A stretch of 64,000 bases of DNA from Nocardioides humi (GCF_006494775.1 NZ_CP041146.1:4836001-4900000); one strand, 5' to 3'. Numbered from the stretch's first letter, positions 8,321 to 16,833 are shown. The notes: generated from the letters alone by a model not told the origin. Numbers and translations: made by a program.

Positions 8321-8869
8321 ATGCGTCGTTACCTGGTCCTGTGGGGTGCTGTCGCGGCACCCGCCGCACTCCTGCTCGCGCTGGCGGGAGTGGGGAGCTC
8401 CGCGGCCGCTGATCCCTACACGCCTGCCGTGCCGACGTCGTGCCGGATCACCGTCCCGACCGCGGTCGTCGGCGACCGGGCGGTCGTCCGGGTCCGGGTG
8501 ACCGCCGCCGGCAACGTGCAGCCCACCGGCAATGTCACCGTCGAGATCGACCGCGTGGCCGCGCGTCAGGCGGCCCGGTCCGCGGCCGGCTGGAGCAAGA
8601 CCGTGCGCTACGACGGCGCGACCGTCGAGATCCTCGGTCCGCGGCTGACCGCGGGCGTCCACCGGGCGAGGGCGACGTTCGTGCCGGACGACCCGGTCCA
8701 GTTCGCGCGCTGCCGTGACAGCGCCCAGGTCCGCGTGGGGTCGGACGAGACCGGCGGCGGCGGACCGCTGCCGAACACCGGGGGCCCGCACCTGGCGGTC
8801 CTGCTGGCCGGGATCGGGCTCGTCGTGACCGGCGGCGGGCTCGTGGAGCGGGGTCGCCGCCGGGCGTGA
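8321..8869 (+). CDS. LPNTG cell wall-anchored protein with Ig-like domain
   Basis: 182 residues from ATG 8321, which has GGGAG upstream and begins the signal peptide (MRRYLVLWGAV..., hydrophobic to about residue 33). The mature part has one beta-rich domain of the bacterial Ig-like (Big_3-type) kind with a single pair of cysteines. The C-terminus is a sortase sorting signal: LPNTGG, then a hydrophobic stretch and the basic tail RGRRRA. A sortase gene follows 69 bases downstream, and a paralogue lies beyond it. The three form a surface-display module; the ligand or structural role is unknown. Confidence 0.85.
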   Translation: MRRYLVLWGAVAAPAALLLALAGVGSSAAADPYTPAVPTSCRITVPTAVVGDRAVVRVRVTAAGNVQPTGNVTVEIDRVAARQAARSAAGWSKTVRYDGATVEILGPRLTAGVHRARATFVPDDPVQFARCRDSAQVRVGSDETGGGGPLPNTGGPHLAVLLAGIGLVVTGGGLVERGRRRA

Positions 8870-8938
8870 CAGTCGCGTCCGCGTCGCGTTGGATGGGGTG
8901 GGGCCGTCCGACGCGGGGCCCTGTGGAGGAGGGATCCC

Positions 8939-9718
8939 ATGACGCAGACGGACGTGCCCGAGGGCTCCGGCCCGGGGGCCGACGCCGGGGCCGGCCCCGC
9001 GCCCCAGCGGGTACGCCGGCGCCGCTCGCGCCCGGCGGACGGCTCGTCCGCCACGCCCCCGACGACGACCCGCCGCCGGGTCTCCTTCTGGCTGGGCTGC
9101 GGCCTGATCGCCGCCGGCCTGGCCGTGCTGGGCTGGGTGGCCTGGCAGTTCTGGGGCACCAACTGGCAGTCCCACCAGCGCCAGGGTGAGGTCCGCCAGG
9201 CCCTGCAGGCCGGCTGGGGCGACGGCCAGGACGTCGTCCGCACCGACTTCGGCAACGCCACCGCGATCCTGCACATCCCGAAGTTCGGCAAGGACTACGC
9301 CGTCCCCGTCCTCGAGGGGTCCAGCCAGGAGGTCCTCGCGGCGGGCGTCGGTCACATGGAGGACACCGCCGAGGCCGGGGCCGCCGGCAACTACGTGCTC
9401 GCCGGCCACCGGGTGACCCACGGCGAGCCGTTCGCCGAGCTGCCGTCGTTGGAGCCGGGCGACGAGGTGATCGTCGAGACCCGCGCGGCGACGTACACCT
9501 ATGTCCTCGACACCGGCGGCGAGGACCTGATCATCCCCTTCACCCAGACCTGGGTGCTCGACGAGAGGCCGGTCAACCCGCGCTCCGGCGGCATCCAGCC
9601 GCCCGACGACGCCGGCGACCACCTGATCACCCTGCTGACCTGCTCGGAGATCTTCCACACCGACAACCGGTCGGTCGTTTTCGGCCACTTGGTGGAGTCG
9701 ACTCCCACCGGCGGGTGA
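8939..9718 (+). CDS. srtE: Class E-type sortase
   Basis: 259 residues, ATG start with GGAGGG upstream. It is a membrane-bound transpeptidase that cleaves sorting motifs and joins proteins to the wall. A proline/arginine-rich cytoplasmic N-terminus is followed by one membrane helix (about 49-72) and the sortase beta-barrel. The catalytic residues are H157 (LAGHRVTH), C235 (LLTCSEIF) and R244 (HTDNRS). It sits between two LPNTG proteins, which are its probable substrates. Class E enzymes are usually linked to LAXTG motifs, so class or specificity may differ here. Confidence 0.9.
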   Translation: MTQTDVPEGSGPGADAGAGPAPQRVRRRRSRPADGSSATPPTTTRRRVSFWLGCGLIAAGLAVLGWVAWQFWGTNWQSHQRQGEVRQALQAGWGDGQDVVRTDFGNATAILHIPKFGKDYAVPVLEGSSQEVLAAGVGHMEDTAEAGAAGNYVLAGHRVTHGEPFAELPSLEPGDEVIVETRAATYTYVLDTGGEDLIIPFTQTWVLDERPVNPRSGGIQPPDDAGDHLITLLTCSEIFHTDNRSVVFGHLVESTPTGG

Positions 9719-9801
9719 GAACGCACTAGGATCGTGCCAACGCACCACCCGTCACCTTGAACACGCCGGGTTGTTGCATGGGGAAAGTTCAAGGAGGACA
9801 C

Positions 9802-10362
9802 GTGCTCAGGAAGCTGGCTGCGCTCACAGTGCTCGCCGTGGCGTTCGCCGTCGCGCCGTCGACGCCCGCGAACGCCGACGACTACACGGTGAAGATCCCG
9901 ACCGTCACCCGGATCCAGGTGATCACGGCCGTGCCGGGCGAGCCGATCGTGCTGGAGGTCAGCGCGAGCGCCAACTACCCGACCCCGCCCGCCGGCGACA
10001 TCGCGGTCACCGTCTCCGCCAGCGGCAGCGCCGCGCGGGGCGCCCAGGCCGTCGTCGCGAAGCCGGTCTTCACCACGACCGTCCACTTCGTGGACAAGCC
10101 GATCCGGGTCACCGGCCCTCGCCTGCCGAAGGGCCCCTACCTGGCCCGCGCCGACCTCTCCCCGGACAACGCCGACCTCTTCCTGCCGTCCTCCGACACC
10201 ACCCGCTTCCGGATCGGTGCCGACGGCGGCGGCGACAACGGCGGCGGTCTGCCCAACACCGGCGGCCCCGACCTGATGTGGCTGATCCTCGGCGGAGGCC
10301 TGGTCGTCGCCGGCGCCGGCGGGGTCGGCTACGGCCGCCGTCGCACCGACGCCGCTGCCTGA
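9802..10362 (+). CDS. LPNTG cell wall-anchored protein, second copy
   Basis: 186 residues from GTG 9802, chosen because AAGGAGG lies 4 bases upstream; an in-frame ATG at 9778 would precede that site. Signal peptide to about residue 28 (cleavage after PANA), a beta-rich domain lacking cysteines, and the sorting signal LPNTGGPDLMWLIL with a basic end GRRRTDAAA. It shares overall plan and sorting signal with the gene upstream of the sortase, so the two are probably diverged duplicates. It is followed by a clear terminator. Confidence 0.85.
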   Translation: MLRKLAALTVLAVAFAVAPSTPANADDYTVKIPTVTRIQVITAVPGEPIVLEVSASANYPTPPAGDIAVTVSASGSAARGAQAVVAKPVFTTTVHFVDKPIRVTGPRLPKGPYLARADLSPDNADLFLPSSDTTRFRIGADGGGDNGGGLPNTGGPDLMWLILGGGLVVAGAGGVGYGRRRTDAAA

Positions 10363-10383
10363 CCGAGCACACGAACGACGCAC

Positions 10384-10410
10384 GTCGGCCGCCCCCTCGG
10401 GGCGGCCGAC
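10384..10410 (+). terminator. Intrinsic-type hairpin after second LPNTG gene
   Basis: GTCGGCCGCCCC, loop CTC, then the exact complement (12-bp perfect stem) followed by CTGCTTTCC. It lies 21 bases after the stop codon. Confidence 0.8.
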
Positions 10411-10446
10411 CTGCTTTCCACCCACCGGGGACCCCGCCGGCGCAGC

Positions 10447-10618
10447 TCGTCCGTCCGGGCACCGCAGGCGTCGGACGGCTGTCCCGCGCGGCGATGTCGG
10501 GGTGCCGTCGGCGTCTGCGCAAGGTCCGGCTCGGGTGCGTGAGAGGCGCCGACGGCGAGGTCCCCGCTCCGAGCCGCGCGGGACAGCCGGGAGGCGCCGG
10601 AGGTGCCCGGACGGACGA
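10447..10618. repeat. Long imperfect palindrome, 172 bp
   Basis: Arm ends TCGTCCGTCCGGGCACC (10447-10463) and 10602-10618 are perfect complements, as are GGCTGTCCCGCGCGGC near 10478 and its partner near 10572. A further GCCGTCGGCG/CGCCGACGGC pair lies inside. The element lies between the convergent LPNTG and GH6-like genes. No gene is evident in it; it may be a repeat-derived terminator or a MITE-like relic. Confidence 0.7.
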
Positions 10619-10657
10619 ACCCCGCCCGCGGGATCCCGCCCCCGCGGCAGCGGAAGG

Positions 10658-11953
10658 CTACGGACCGAACCAGGACGTGCTGCGGGCCATGCCCAGGGCG
10701 CGGGCCGGTCCGCGCCAGTTCGCCTGCATGTGCAGCCACGGCCGGGCGAACCAGAGGAAGCCGTCGACGTGGCGCTTCGCGGCCCGGGTCGCCTCCGGGG
10801 ACAGGCCCCACCGGGGATCCCCGACGCGCGAGGTCGGCGGGATGCCGAGGGTCACGCAGCCGCGACGGTCCGAGGTCGACCCGCACACCCGGGCGTTGTC
10901 GTTGACAGGCCCCTCGGCGTCGACCTCCGGCCAGGTCATCCCGTTGCCGTTCTGGGCCGTGTCGATGACGAAGTGGACGCCCTTGACCCCTCGGTCCCGG
11001 AGGATCTCCACCAGCTCGGTGCCGTAGGCGACGCTCTCCTCGGTGCCGACGTAGTGGGTGGCGTTGAGGGCGAAGCCGCGGGCGTCCTCGATGCCGTTGG
11101 CGAGCAGGAGGTCCGCGGCCTGGGACGGCCGCGGCACGCCCACCTGCGGTGTGCTGCTCCAGTCCGCCGCGCCGGCGTCGAGGTAGACGCTGGTGTTCGG
11201 CTGTGCCGAGAACGCTTTGACGGCGTGCTTGACGAGCGAGCTGGTCACCGCGCGGTTCGAGCACCACCAGAACGGCAGGTCCGGCTGCAGGATGACGGCG
11301 GTGTGCTGGCGGCCGAGGGCGCGGGCGGCGTTGGTGATCCAGCGGCGGTAGGAGTCCTGGGCGGCGGGGGAGGGGCCGCGGTTGCACACGGCGTGCTCCC
11401 AGGGGTCCATCCGGAAGATCGCGAGCTGCACGAGCACCTTGGGGTCGCCACCGGAGGCGTTCTCGACGTACTCCTTCACCACGGAGCCGATCCGCTCCGG
11501 CGACCCGCTCCAGTCACCGAGCCACAGCGACTTCGGGCGCAGCGCGATCCTGCTCAGCAGCTGCTTGTCGTTCCCGCCCGCGGCCTGGTACGCCGTCCAC
11601 GTCTGCTCGAGCCCGCCCTGGTAGACGCCCCAACGCCGCTCGGCGAGCGGGTTCTTCAGGTTCTGCAGGTGCGCCGGCTGGGCCTTCTCCCAGACCTCCT
11701 TGTCCTTGACGTACGGGCGCTGGGTGCGCTGGACGTGGGGGATCGCGGTCTTCGGCTGCTCCGCCGCGGGCGGCGCGGGCTCGGCCTCGGCCTCGGGGGT
11801 GGCTGTGGTCGTCGGAGCCGTCGTCGGTACGGCGGCCGCCGGCTCCGCCGGGACCGGCTCCTGCTCGCTGCACCCGGCCAGGGCCACGGTCGCGACCAGG
11901 GCGACGAGGGACGCGAGGGCACGACGGGCGGGGAGTCGAGAGGTCGGCTGCAT
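10658..11953 (-). CDS. Glycoside hydrolase family 6-like lipoprotein
   Basis: 431 residues from ATG 11953, with a TAGCCT -10 box 8 bases upstream suggesting a leaderless start. The signal peptide ends in the lipobox LAGC (about 29-32), then a Pro/Ala/Thr linker, so it is membrane anchored outside the cell. The catalytic domain resembles GH6 endoglucanase/cellobiohydrolase: VYLDAGAADW, GFALNATHYVGT and VIDTAQNGNG are in order. The segment ILQPDLPFWW has Gln where GH6 enzymes usually have ILEPD, and the usual acid-bearing loop before it is altered. It could cleave a beta-1,4-glucan or have lost activity. Confidence 0.8.
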   Translation of the reverse strand: MQPTSRLPARRALASLVALVATVALAGCSEQEPVPAEPAAAVPTTAPTTTATPEAEAEPAPPAAEQPKTAIPHVQRTQRPYVKDKEVWEKAQPAHLQNLKNPLAERRWGVYQGGLEQTWTAYQAAGGNDKQLLSRIALRPKSLWLGDWSGSPERIGSVVKEYVENASGGDPKVLVQLAIFRMDPWEHAVCNRGPSPAAQDSYRRWITNAARALGRQHTAVILQPDLPFWWCSNRAVTSSLVKHAVKAFSAQPNTSVYLDAGAADWSSTPQVGVPRPSQAADLLLANGIEDARGFALNATHYVGTEESVAYGTELVEILRDRGVKGVHFVIDTAQNGNGMTWPEVDAEGPVNDNARVCGSTSDRRGCVTLGIPPTSRVGDPRWGLSPEATRAAKRHVDGFLWFARPWLHMQANWRGPARALGMARSTSWFGP

Positions 11954-12076
11954 CGCGGTCGAGGCTACCCATGCGTCGGGCTCTCCTGCACACGCGAAGG
12001 TGCAACGGGGTACGCCCCGAAGTCGCGACCGGCCTAGACTGGAACTCGTTCCTGCTCCTCGTCCCCGGAGGTCCCG

Positions 12077-12220
12077 ATGCCCTCGCTGCGCTGCCCCTGC
12101 GACACCACCCTGCGCGCCGACACCGACGACGAGCTGGTCGAGAAGGTGCAGGAGCACCTCGCGGCCGAGCATCCGGGTCGGGAGTACAGCCGCGAGGAGA
12201 TCCTCTTCATGGCGATGTGA
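12077..12220 (+). CDS. DUF1059 small protein
   Basis: 47 residues, ATG with GGAGG upstream; a TAGACT -10 box at 12035-12040 would give a short leader. The sequence runs from MPSLRCPCD through ADTDDELVEKVQEHL to SREEILFMAM, the compact DUF1059 pattern with a CxC near the N-terminus. The family is widespread in actinobacteria and small enough to be missed by gene callers. Function unknown; the CxC and later histidines could bind metal. It is divergent from the GH6-like gene and convergent with the enoyl-CoA hydratase gene. Confidence 0.85.
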   Translation: MPSLRCPCDTTLRADTDDELVEKVQEHLAAEHPGREYSREEILFMAM

Positions 12221-12239
12221 GCCCTCGGCTCACCGCCCG

Positions 12240-13103
12240 TCACCCGATCCTGGGCAGTTCGCTGGCCCTGCCGGTGAACCGCGGCGTGCGCTTCTCCAGG
12301 AACGCCGCGACGCCCTCCTTGCCGTCGGCGACGGACGTCCAGAACATCGCCAGCGAGTCGGTGAGGTGCGCCTCGAGCGGCTCCGCGGCGGCGCTGTTGC
12401 GGTAGAGCAGCTGCTTGGCCAGGCCGAGGGCGACGGGGGAGCGGTCCGTGACGAACGACCGGGCCAGGTCGTACGCCGCCGGCAGCAGCTCGTCGGGCTC
12501 GTGCAGGCTGCGCACCAGCCGGCCGGCGTGCGCCTGGTCGGCGGTGAGGATGTCGGCGGAGTAGACCCACTCCAGCGCCTGCTGGATGCCGACGATCCGC
12601 GGCAGGAACCACGACGAGCAGGCCTCGGGGACGATCCCGAGCCGGCCGAACACGAACCCGATCCGCGCCTTCGTGGACGCCAGCCGGATGTCCATGGCCA
12701 GCGTCATGGTGGCGCCGATGCCGACCGCAGGGCCGTTGATCGCGGCGATCACCGGCTTGGGCAGGGCGTGGATCGCGAGGGTGACCTTGCCGCCGGTGTC
12801 GCGGACGCCGTCGGCGTACGGCGGCTCGTCGTACGCCGCCCGGAACTCCTCGGGCGTGGGCGAGAGCGTCTCGTCGAGCCCGAACACGTTGCCGTCGGCG
12901 GACAGGTCCATGCCCGCGCAGAACGCGCGCCCGGCGCCGGTCACCACGACCGCGCGCACGGCGTCGTCGCGGGCGTCGGTGAGGAAGACCTGCAGCAGTT
13001 CCTCGGCCATGGTGAGGTCGAAGGCGTTGAGGGCGTCGGGCCGGTCGAGCGTCAGGGTGGCGATGCCGTCGTCGTCGACCTGCCAGGTCAGGGTCTCGTA
13101 CAC
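12240..13103 (-). CDS. Enoyl-CoA hydratase/isomerase family protein
   Basis: 287 residues from GTG 13103 with GGAGG upstream. Crotonase fold: substrate loop AFCAGMDLSADG (about 61-72) and the oxyanion segment INGPAVGIGATMTLAMDIRL (about 117-136). Glu in the LGIVPEACSS segment sits where hydratases carry a catalytic glutamate. It probably hydrates enoyl-CoA in beta-oxidation or a related pathway. The C-terminus (AFLEKRTPRFTGR) is typical. It lies downstream of the LCP gene on the same strand; the exact substrate cannot be told from sequence. Confidence 0.9.
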   Translation of the reverse strand: MYETLTWQVDDDGIATLTLDRPDALNAFDLTMAEELLQVFLTDARDDAVRAVVVTGAGRAFCAGMDLSADGNVFGLDETLSPTPEEFRAAYDEPPYADGVRDTGGKVTLAIHALPKPVIAAINGPAVGIGATMTLAMDIRLASTKARIGFVFGRLGIVPEACSSWFLPRIVGIQQALEWVYSADILTADQAHAGRLVRSLHEPDELLPAAYDLARSFVTDRSPVALGLAKQLLYRNSAAAEPLEAHLTDSLAMFWTSVADGKEGVAAFLEKRTPRFTGRASELPRIG

Positions 13104-13141
13104 AGGGGTCCTCCGTGGTTGGGGTGCGGGATCGGCCGGGA

Positions 13142-14287
13142 TCAGCCGTCGACGCCGGCGAGGCCGGTGGCCGTGCACAGGTCGTCGGTGATGTCGCCGG
13201 TCCGGTCCGCGGCGATGTGGCCGAAGAGCTGCTGGGCGCGCTGGGTGTCCCAGGTGGTGTCGGCCCGGGCCAGCGGCACGGTGCACGACTTCCTCACCTT
13301 GGTCATCGCCAGCGCCCAGCGGCCGGCGTCGACCGGGCCGGTGGTCTCGCCGAAGCGGAAGAAGTCGGGGACCGCGCCGTTGAGCCGCCACCAGCGGATC
13401 GGGTTGAGCACCGACCAGGGGGAGAGCACCTTGTCGCCGACGGCGGCGATCACCTCGCGCTGCTGCTGGACCCGGGCGAGGTCGGAGATCGGGCTGTACT
13501 TGCGGGCCCGCGCGTAGGCCAGCGCGGTCGCGCCGTCCACCTCCTGGCAGCCCTTCTTGACGTTGAGCCCGGAGTCCTTGTCCTTGATCCGCTGCTTCGG
13601 GCAGATCTCGATGCCGCCGACCGCGTCCACGACGCCGACGAGCCCGCCGAAGCCGATCTCGACGTACTGGTCGATCCGCAGCCCGGTGGCCTGCTCCAGG
13701 GTCTGGGTGAGCAGCGGCGTACCGCCCTTGGCGTAGGCCGAGTTGACCTTGCCGACCCCGAAGCCCGGGATGTCGAGCGGCGAGTCGCGCGGGATCGAGA
13801 CCAGCGTCGTCGGCCCGGCGCCGGTGTGCAGCAGCAGGATCGTGTCGGTGAGCTCGGAGGCCGCGTCGCCGGTGTGCAGCCGCTCGCGCTCCTCGGCCGA
13901 GAGACCGGCGCGCGAGTCGCTGCCGACGAGGAGGTACGTCGTGCCGGGCTGCTCCGGCGGGCGGTCGGCCGAGGGCTCGAAGTCGACCTTGCCGACCCGG
14001 TTCCACGCGATGAGCGGGACGGCGACGAGGAAGACCAGCCACAGCACGAGGAGCAGCAGCACCAGGCGCACGTAGGTGCGCGGTCGCGACCAGCGACTGC
14101 GCCGGGGCGGACGGCCGGACGGCTCCGGGGCGGTGTCGTACCGCTGGGCGGGCGGCAGCCGCGGGGGCGCCGCGGGCGGCTGGGCGGCCGGACGCCGCTG
14201 GACCGGGATCCGGCGCGTGGGCTCGGGGTCCGATCCGCCTTGGGGCGGGCCGTAGACCCAGTCGAACTCCTCGTCGTCCCCTGCCAT
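13142..14287 (-). CDS. LytR-CpsA-Psr (LCP) family glycopolymer transferase
   Basis: 381 residues, ATG start. A Pro/Arg-rich cytoplasmic N-terminus (1-75) precedes one membrane helix (about 77-98) and an extracellular LCP domain. Conserved arginine and aspartate motifs are visible: LLVGSDSRAGL, DTILLLHTG, LVSIPRDSPLDIPG, and ATALAYARARK. LCP enzymes transfer lipid-linked wall polymers to peptidoglycan. Divergent from the thioesterase with only 23 bases between start codons; the two -10 boxes overlap (TAGCGT on this strand, 14295-14300). Matches the LCP gene seen near manC and TIGR03089 genes in mycobacteria. Confidence 0.92.
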   Translation of the reverse strand: MAGDDEEFDWVYGPPQGGSDPEPTRRIPVQRRPAAQPPAAPPRLPPAQRYDTAPEPSGRPPRRSRWSRPRTYVRLVLLLLVLWLVFLVAVPLIAWNRVGKVDFEPSADRPPEQPGTTYLLVGSDSRAGLSAEERERLHTGDAASELTDTILLLHTGAGPTTLVSIPRDSPLDIPGFGVGKVNSAYAKGGTPLLTQTLEQATGLRIDQYVEIGFGGLVGVVDAVGGIEICPKQRIKDKDSGLNVKKGCQEVDGATALAYARARKYSPISDLARVQQQREVIAAVGDKVLSPWSVLNPIRWWRLNGAVPDFFRFGETTGPVDAGRWALAMTKVRKSCTVPLARADTTWDTQRAQQLFGHIAADRTGDITDDLCTATGLAGVDG

Positions 14288-14294
14288 GGGCAGG

Positions 14295-14304
14295 ACGCTA
14301 CCGT
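14295..14304. promoter_or_regulatory. Two overlapping divergent leaderless promoters
   Basis: The ten bases ACGCTACCGT contain TAGCGT on the minus strand (14295-14300, 7 bases before the LCP ATG) and TACCGT on the plus strand (14299-14304, 6 bases before the thioesterase GTG). They share the central TA, so both polymerases could not bind at once. Confidence 0.5.
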
Positions 14305-14310
14305 CAGGGC

Positions 14311-14817
14311 GTGACAGAGATCGTCGCGGCACGCACAGCGTCCTACTCCCGCATCGAGCTGGCGTCGGTGACCTCGCGGGCCCAGGCCAACCTGCTCGGC
14401 AACATCCACGGCGGCGAGATCGTCAAGCTCGCCGACTCCGCCGCCGGCGTCGTCGCCCAGCGGCACAGCGGCGGGCCGGCCGTCACCGCCGCCCTCGACG
14501 AGATGGCCTTCCTGGAGCCGGTCCGGGTCGGCGACATCGTCCGCACCTACGCCCAGGTCAACTGGGTCGGCAGCTCGTCGATGGAGATCGGGGTGCGGAT
14601 CGAGACCCAGCCGTGGGACGCGGCGACCGAGCTGCGGCACGTCGGCTCGGCGTACTTCGTGTTCGTCGCGATCGACGGCGCGGGCGCGGCGCGGGCCGTG
14701 CCGGCGCTGGAGCCGGAGACCGAGGAGGACCGCCGGCGGATGCGCGAGGCGGAGATCCGCCGGGCGCACCGGCTGGCCCGGCGCCGCGACATCGAGGCCG
14801 GCCGGGTCACCGGCTGA
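14311..14817 (+). CDS. Acyl-CoA thioesterase (hotdog fold)
   Basis: 168 residues, GTG start, no ribosome site. It hydrolyses acyl-CoA to free acid and CoA. The family signature GNIHGGEIVKLAD (about 30-42) carries the hotdog central helix, and the region DEMAFLEPVRVGDIVRTYAQ is the dimer-interface strand. A basic C-terminal tail (about 140-168, RRAHRLARRRD) is common in this YciA/BACH-type group. It overlaps the end of the LysR gene by 11 bases tail to tail. Confidence 0.9.
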   Translation: MTEIVAARTASYSRIELASVTSRAQANLLGNIHGGEIVKLADSAAGVVAQRHSGGPAVTAALDEMAFLEPVRVGDIVRTYAQVNWVGSSSMEIGVRIETQPWDAATELRHVGSAYFVFVAIDGAGAARAVPALEPETEEDRRRMREAEIRRAHRLARRRDIEAGRVTG

Positions 14818-15694
14818 CGGCCCGGCCGACCTCGGCGATCGCCTCGGCCACGGCGTCGACCGCGGCCGGCCGCGGGGGAGCGCCGTACGTCGAGAGCTGC
14901 ACCCGGCGGTGGGCGTCCAGCGGTCGTCGTACGACGTCGCGGTGCTGGTGCGCGCGCAGCGCCAGGCCCGGCAGCACCGTCACGCCGAGGCCGCTCGCGA
15001 CGAGCGACTGCACCGCGACGTAGTCGTCGCTGGCGAAGGCGATGGCGGGGGTGAACCCGGCCTCCGCGCACAGGGTGAGCAGCTCGCGCCGGCAGCGCTC
15101 GCAGCCGGTGATCCAGCCGGACGAGGCGTAGCCGCCGAGGTCGACCGGGCCCGCCGGCGGGGCGGCGGAGGCCGGGGTGACCAGGTGGAGCGGGTCGTCG
15201 AAGACGGGCACGGAGGTGATCTGCTCCGGCTCGGGCTGGTCGGGATAGGCGAAGGTGAGGGCGAGGTCGATCTCGCCGGCGCGGAGCAGCTCGTGGGCCT
15301 CGGGCGGCTCGGCCTCGACCAGGTCGAGCCGGATGCCGGGGTGCCGCTCAGCCAGGAGAGCGAGGGCGTCGGGCACGAGCGTCGCCGCGCCCGACGGGAA
15401 GGCCGCGAGCCGGACCCGCCCCGACTGCAGGCTGGTCGCGGCTGCGAGCTCGGCCTCCGCGCGGGCGAGCAGGCCGAGGATCTCCTCCCCGCGGCGCGCG
15501 AGCCGCTCGCCCTCGGGCGTCAGCCGGACGCCCCGGCCCACCCGCTGGAGCAGCACGCTGCCGGTCTCGGCCTCCAGCCGGCGCAGGTGGTGGGAGATGG
15601 TCGGCTGGCCGTAGTGCAGCTGGGCCGCGGCGCCCGACACCGAGCCGGTGCGGTGCACCGCCACCAGGGCCTCGAGGCGGCGGAGGTCGATCAT
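14807..15694 (-). CDS. LysR family transcriptional regulator
   Basis: 295 residues, ATG start. The N-terminal helix-turn-helix is classic: MIDLRRLEALVAVHRTGSV then the recognition region around YGQPTISHHLRRLE (about 28-41). The effector-binding domain follows from about residue 90. It is divergent from the PLP-dependent lyase gene with 86 bases between starts, the usual arrangement for a LysR protein and its target. The effector is unknown but could be a hydroxy-amino acid. Confidence 0.92.
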   Translation of the reverse strand: MIDLRRLEALVAVHRTGSVSGAAAQLHYGQPTISHHLRRLEAETGSVLLQRVGRGVRLTPEGERLARRGEEILGLLARAEAELAAATSLQSGRVRLAAFPSGAATLVPDALALLAERHPGIRLDLVEAEPPEAHELLRAGEIDLALTFAYPDQPEPEQITSVPVFDDPLHLVTPASAAPPAGPVDLGGYASSGWITGCERCRRELLTLCAEAGFTPAIAFASDDYVAVQSLVASGLGVTVLPGLALRAHQHRDVVRRPLDAHRRVQLSTYGAPPRPAAVDAVAEAIAEVGRAVSR

Positions 15695-15780
15695 CCGTCC
15701 ATGATAGATCGATGGTGTCGATCGGAAAGCACGAAAGGAACTATTGGACCGATGGGTGGGTAACCCGGGACCATGGAGCC

Positions 15781-16764
15781 ATGGCCCGCCCCGACCCGAT
15801 CGAGCTGACGTACGACGGCGTCCTCGCCGCCGCCGAGGTCGTGGGCCGGGAGCTGCCGACGACGCCCCTGCAGGCGCACCCGCTGCTCGACCAGGCGCTG
15901 GGCCGCCCGGTCCTGGTCAAGCACGAGAACGTGCTGCCCACCGGCGCCTTCAAGGTCCGCGGCGGCGTCCACCTCGCCGCGCGGCTGAGCGACGCCGAGC
16001 GCGCGCACGGCCTGGTCACCTGCTCCACCGGCAACCACGCCCAGTCGGTGGCGTACGGCGCCCGGCTGGCCGGCGTACCCGCGACGATCGTGATGCCGGC
16101 GAGCGCGCCCGCGGCCAAGCGGGACGCGGTGCGCGCGCTGGGCGCCGAGGTGGTCCTGGTCGGCGCCAGCCTGGGGGAGGCCGCCGAGCACGCCCGGGCG
16201 CGGGCGGCGGAGTCCGGGGCGTCGTTCGTCTGCCCGACGGACCCGCGGATCGTGCTGGGCCACGCGACGGCGTACCTCGAGCTCTTCAGGCAGGCGCCGG
16301 ACCTGCACACGCTGTTCGTGCCGGTCGGCAGCGGCACCGGCGCCGCGGGCGCCTGCCTGGTGCGCGACGCGCTCGCGCCGGACTGCCGGGTCGTCGGCGT
16401 GCAGTCGGACGCCGCGCCGGCCGGGTGGCGGTCGTGGCGCAGCGGCACCATCGAGACCGCGCCCGCGACGACCCGGGCCGCCGGGCTGGCGACGACCACG
16501 GGCTACCCGCGGACCCAGGCGGTGCTCCGCGACCGGCTCGACGACTTCGTGCTGGTCGACGACGACGCGATCGACGCGGCCGCCCGGCTGCTCGCGACCT
16601 GTGCGCACACGCTGGCCGAGGGCGCGGGCGCCGCGTCGCTGGCCGGTGCCGTCGCCGCGTCGTACGACGCACCGGTCGCGGGTCCGGTGGCGGTGGTCTG
16701 CACCGGCGGCAACGCCTCCGCCGACGAGATCGCCCGGCTCGCCGGGTCGGTCGCCGCGGCCTGA
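15781..16764 (+). CDS. PLP-dependent threonine/serine ammonia-lyase-like protein
   Basis: 327 residues from ATG 15781; earlier in-frame codons lie in the regulatory gap. Fold type II PLP enzyme: the lysine that binds PLP is in LPTGAFKVRGG (about 46-56), the substrate loop is TCSTGNHAQSVA, and the phosphate-binding glycines are in VPVGSGTGAAGA. No ACT domain, so it is the short catabolic type rather than the isoleucine-regulated enzyme. It probably deaminates L-threonine or L-serine to the 2-oxoacid. Likely controlled by the divergent LysR protein. Confidence 0.88.
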   Translation: MARPDPIELTYDGVLAAAEVVGRELPTTPLQAHPLLDQALGRPVLVKHENVLPTGAFKVRGGVHLAARLSDAERAHGLVTCSTGNHAQSVAYGARLAGVPATIVMPASAPAAKRDAVRALGAEVVLVGASLGEAAEHARARAAESGASFVCPTDPRIVLGHATAYLELFRQAPDLHTLFVPVGSGTGAAGACLVRDALAPDCRVVGVQSDAAPAGWRSWRSGTIETAPATTRAAGLATTTGYPRTQAVLRDRLDDFVLVDDDAIDAAARLLATCAHTLAEGAGAASLAGAVAASYDAPVAGPVAVVCTGGNASADEIARLAGSVAAA

Positions 16765-16833
16765 GCCGCCGAGGGTGGGTGGTCGCGGCGCGTCGCGACC
16801 GGAGTGACGCGTGGGACTGGTGATACTGGGCGG

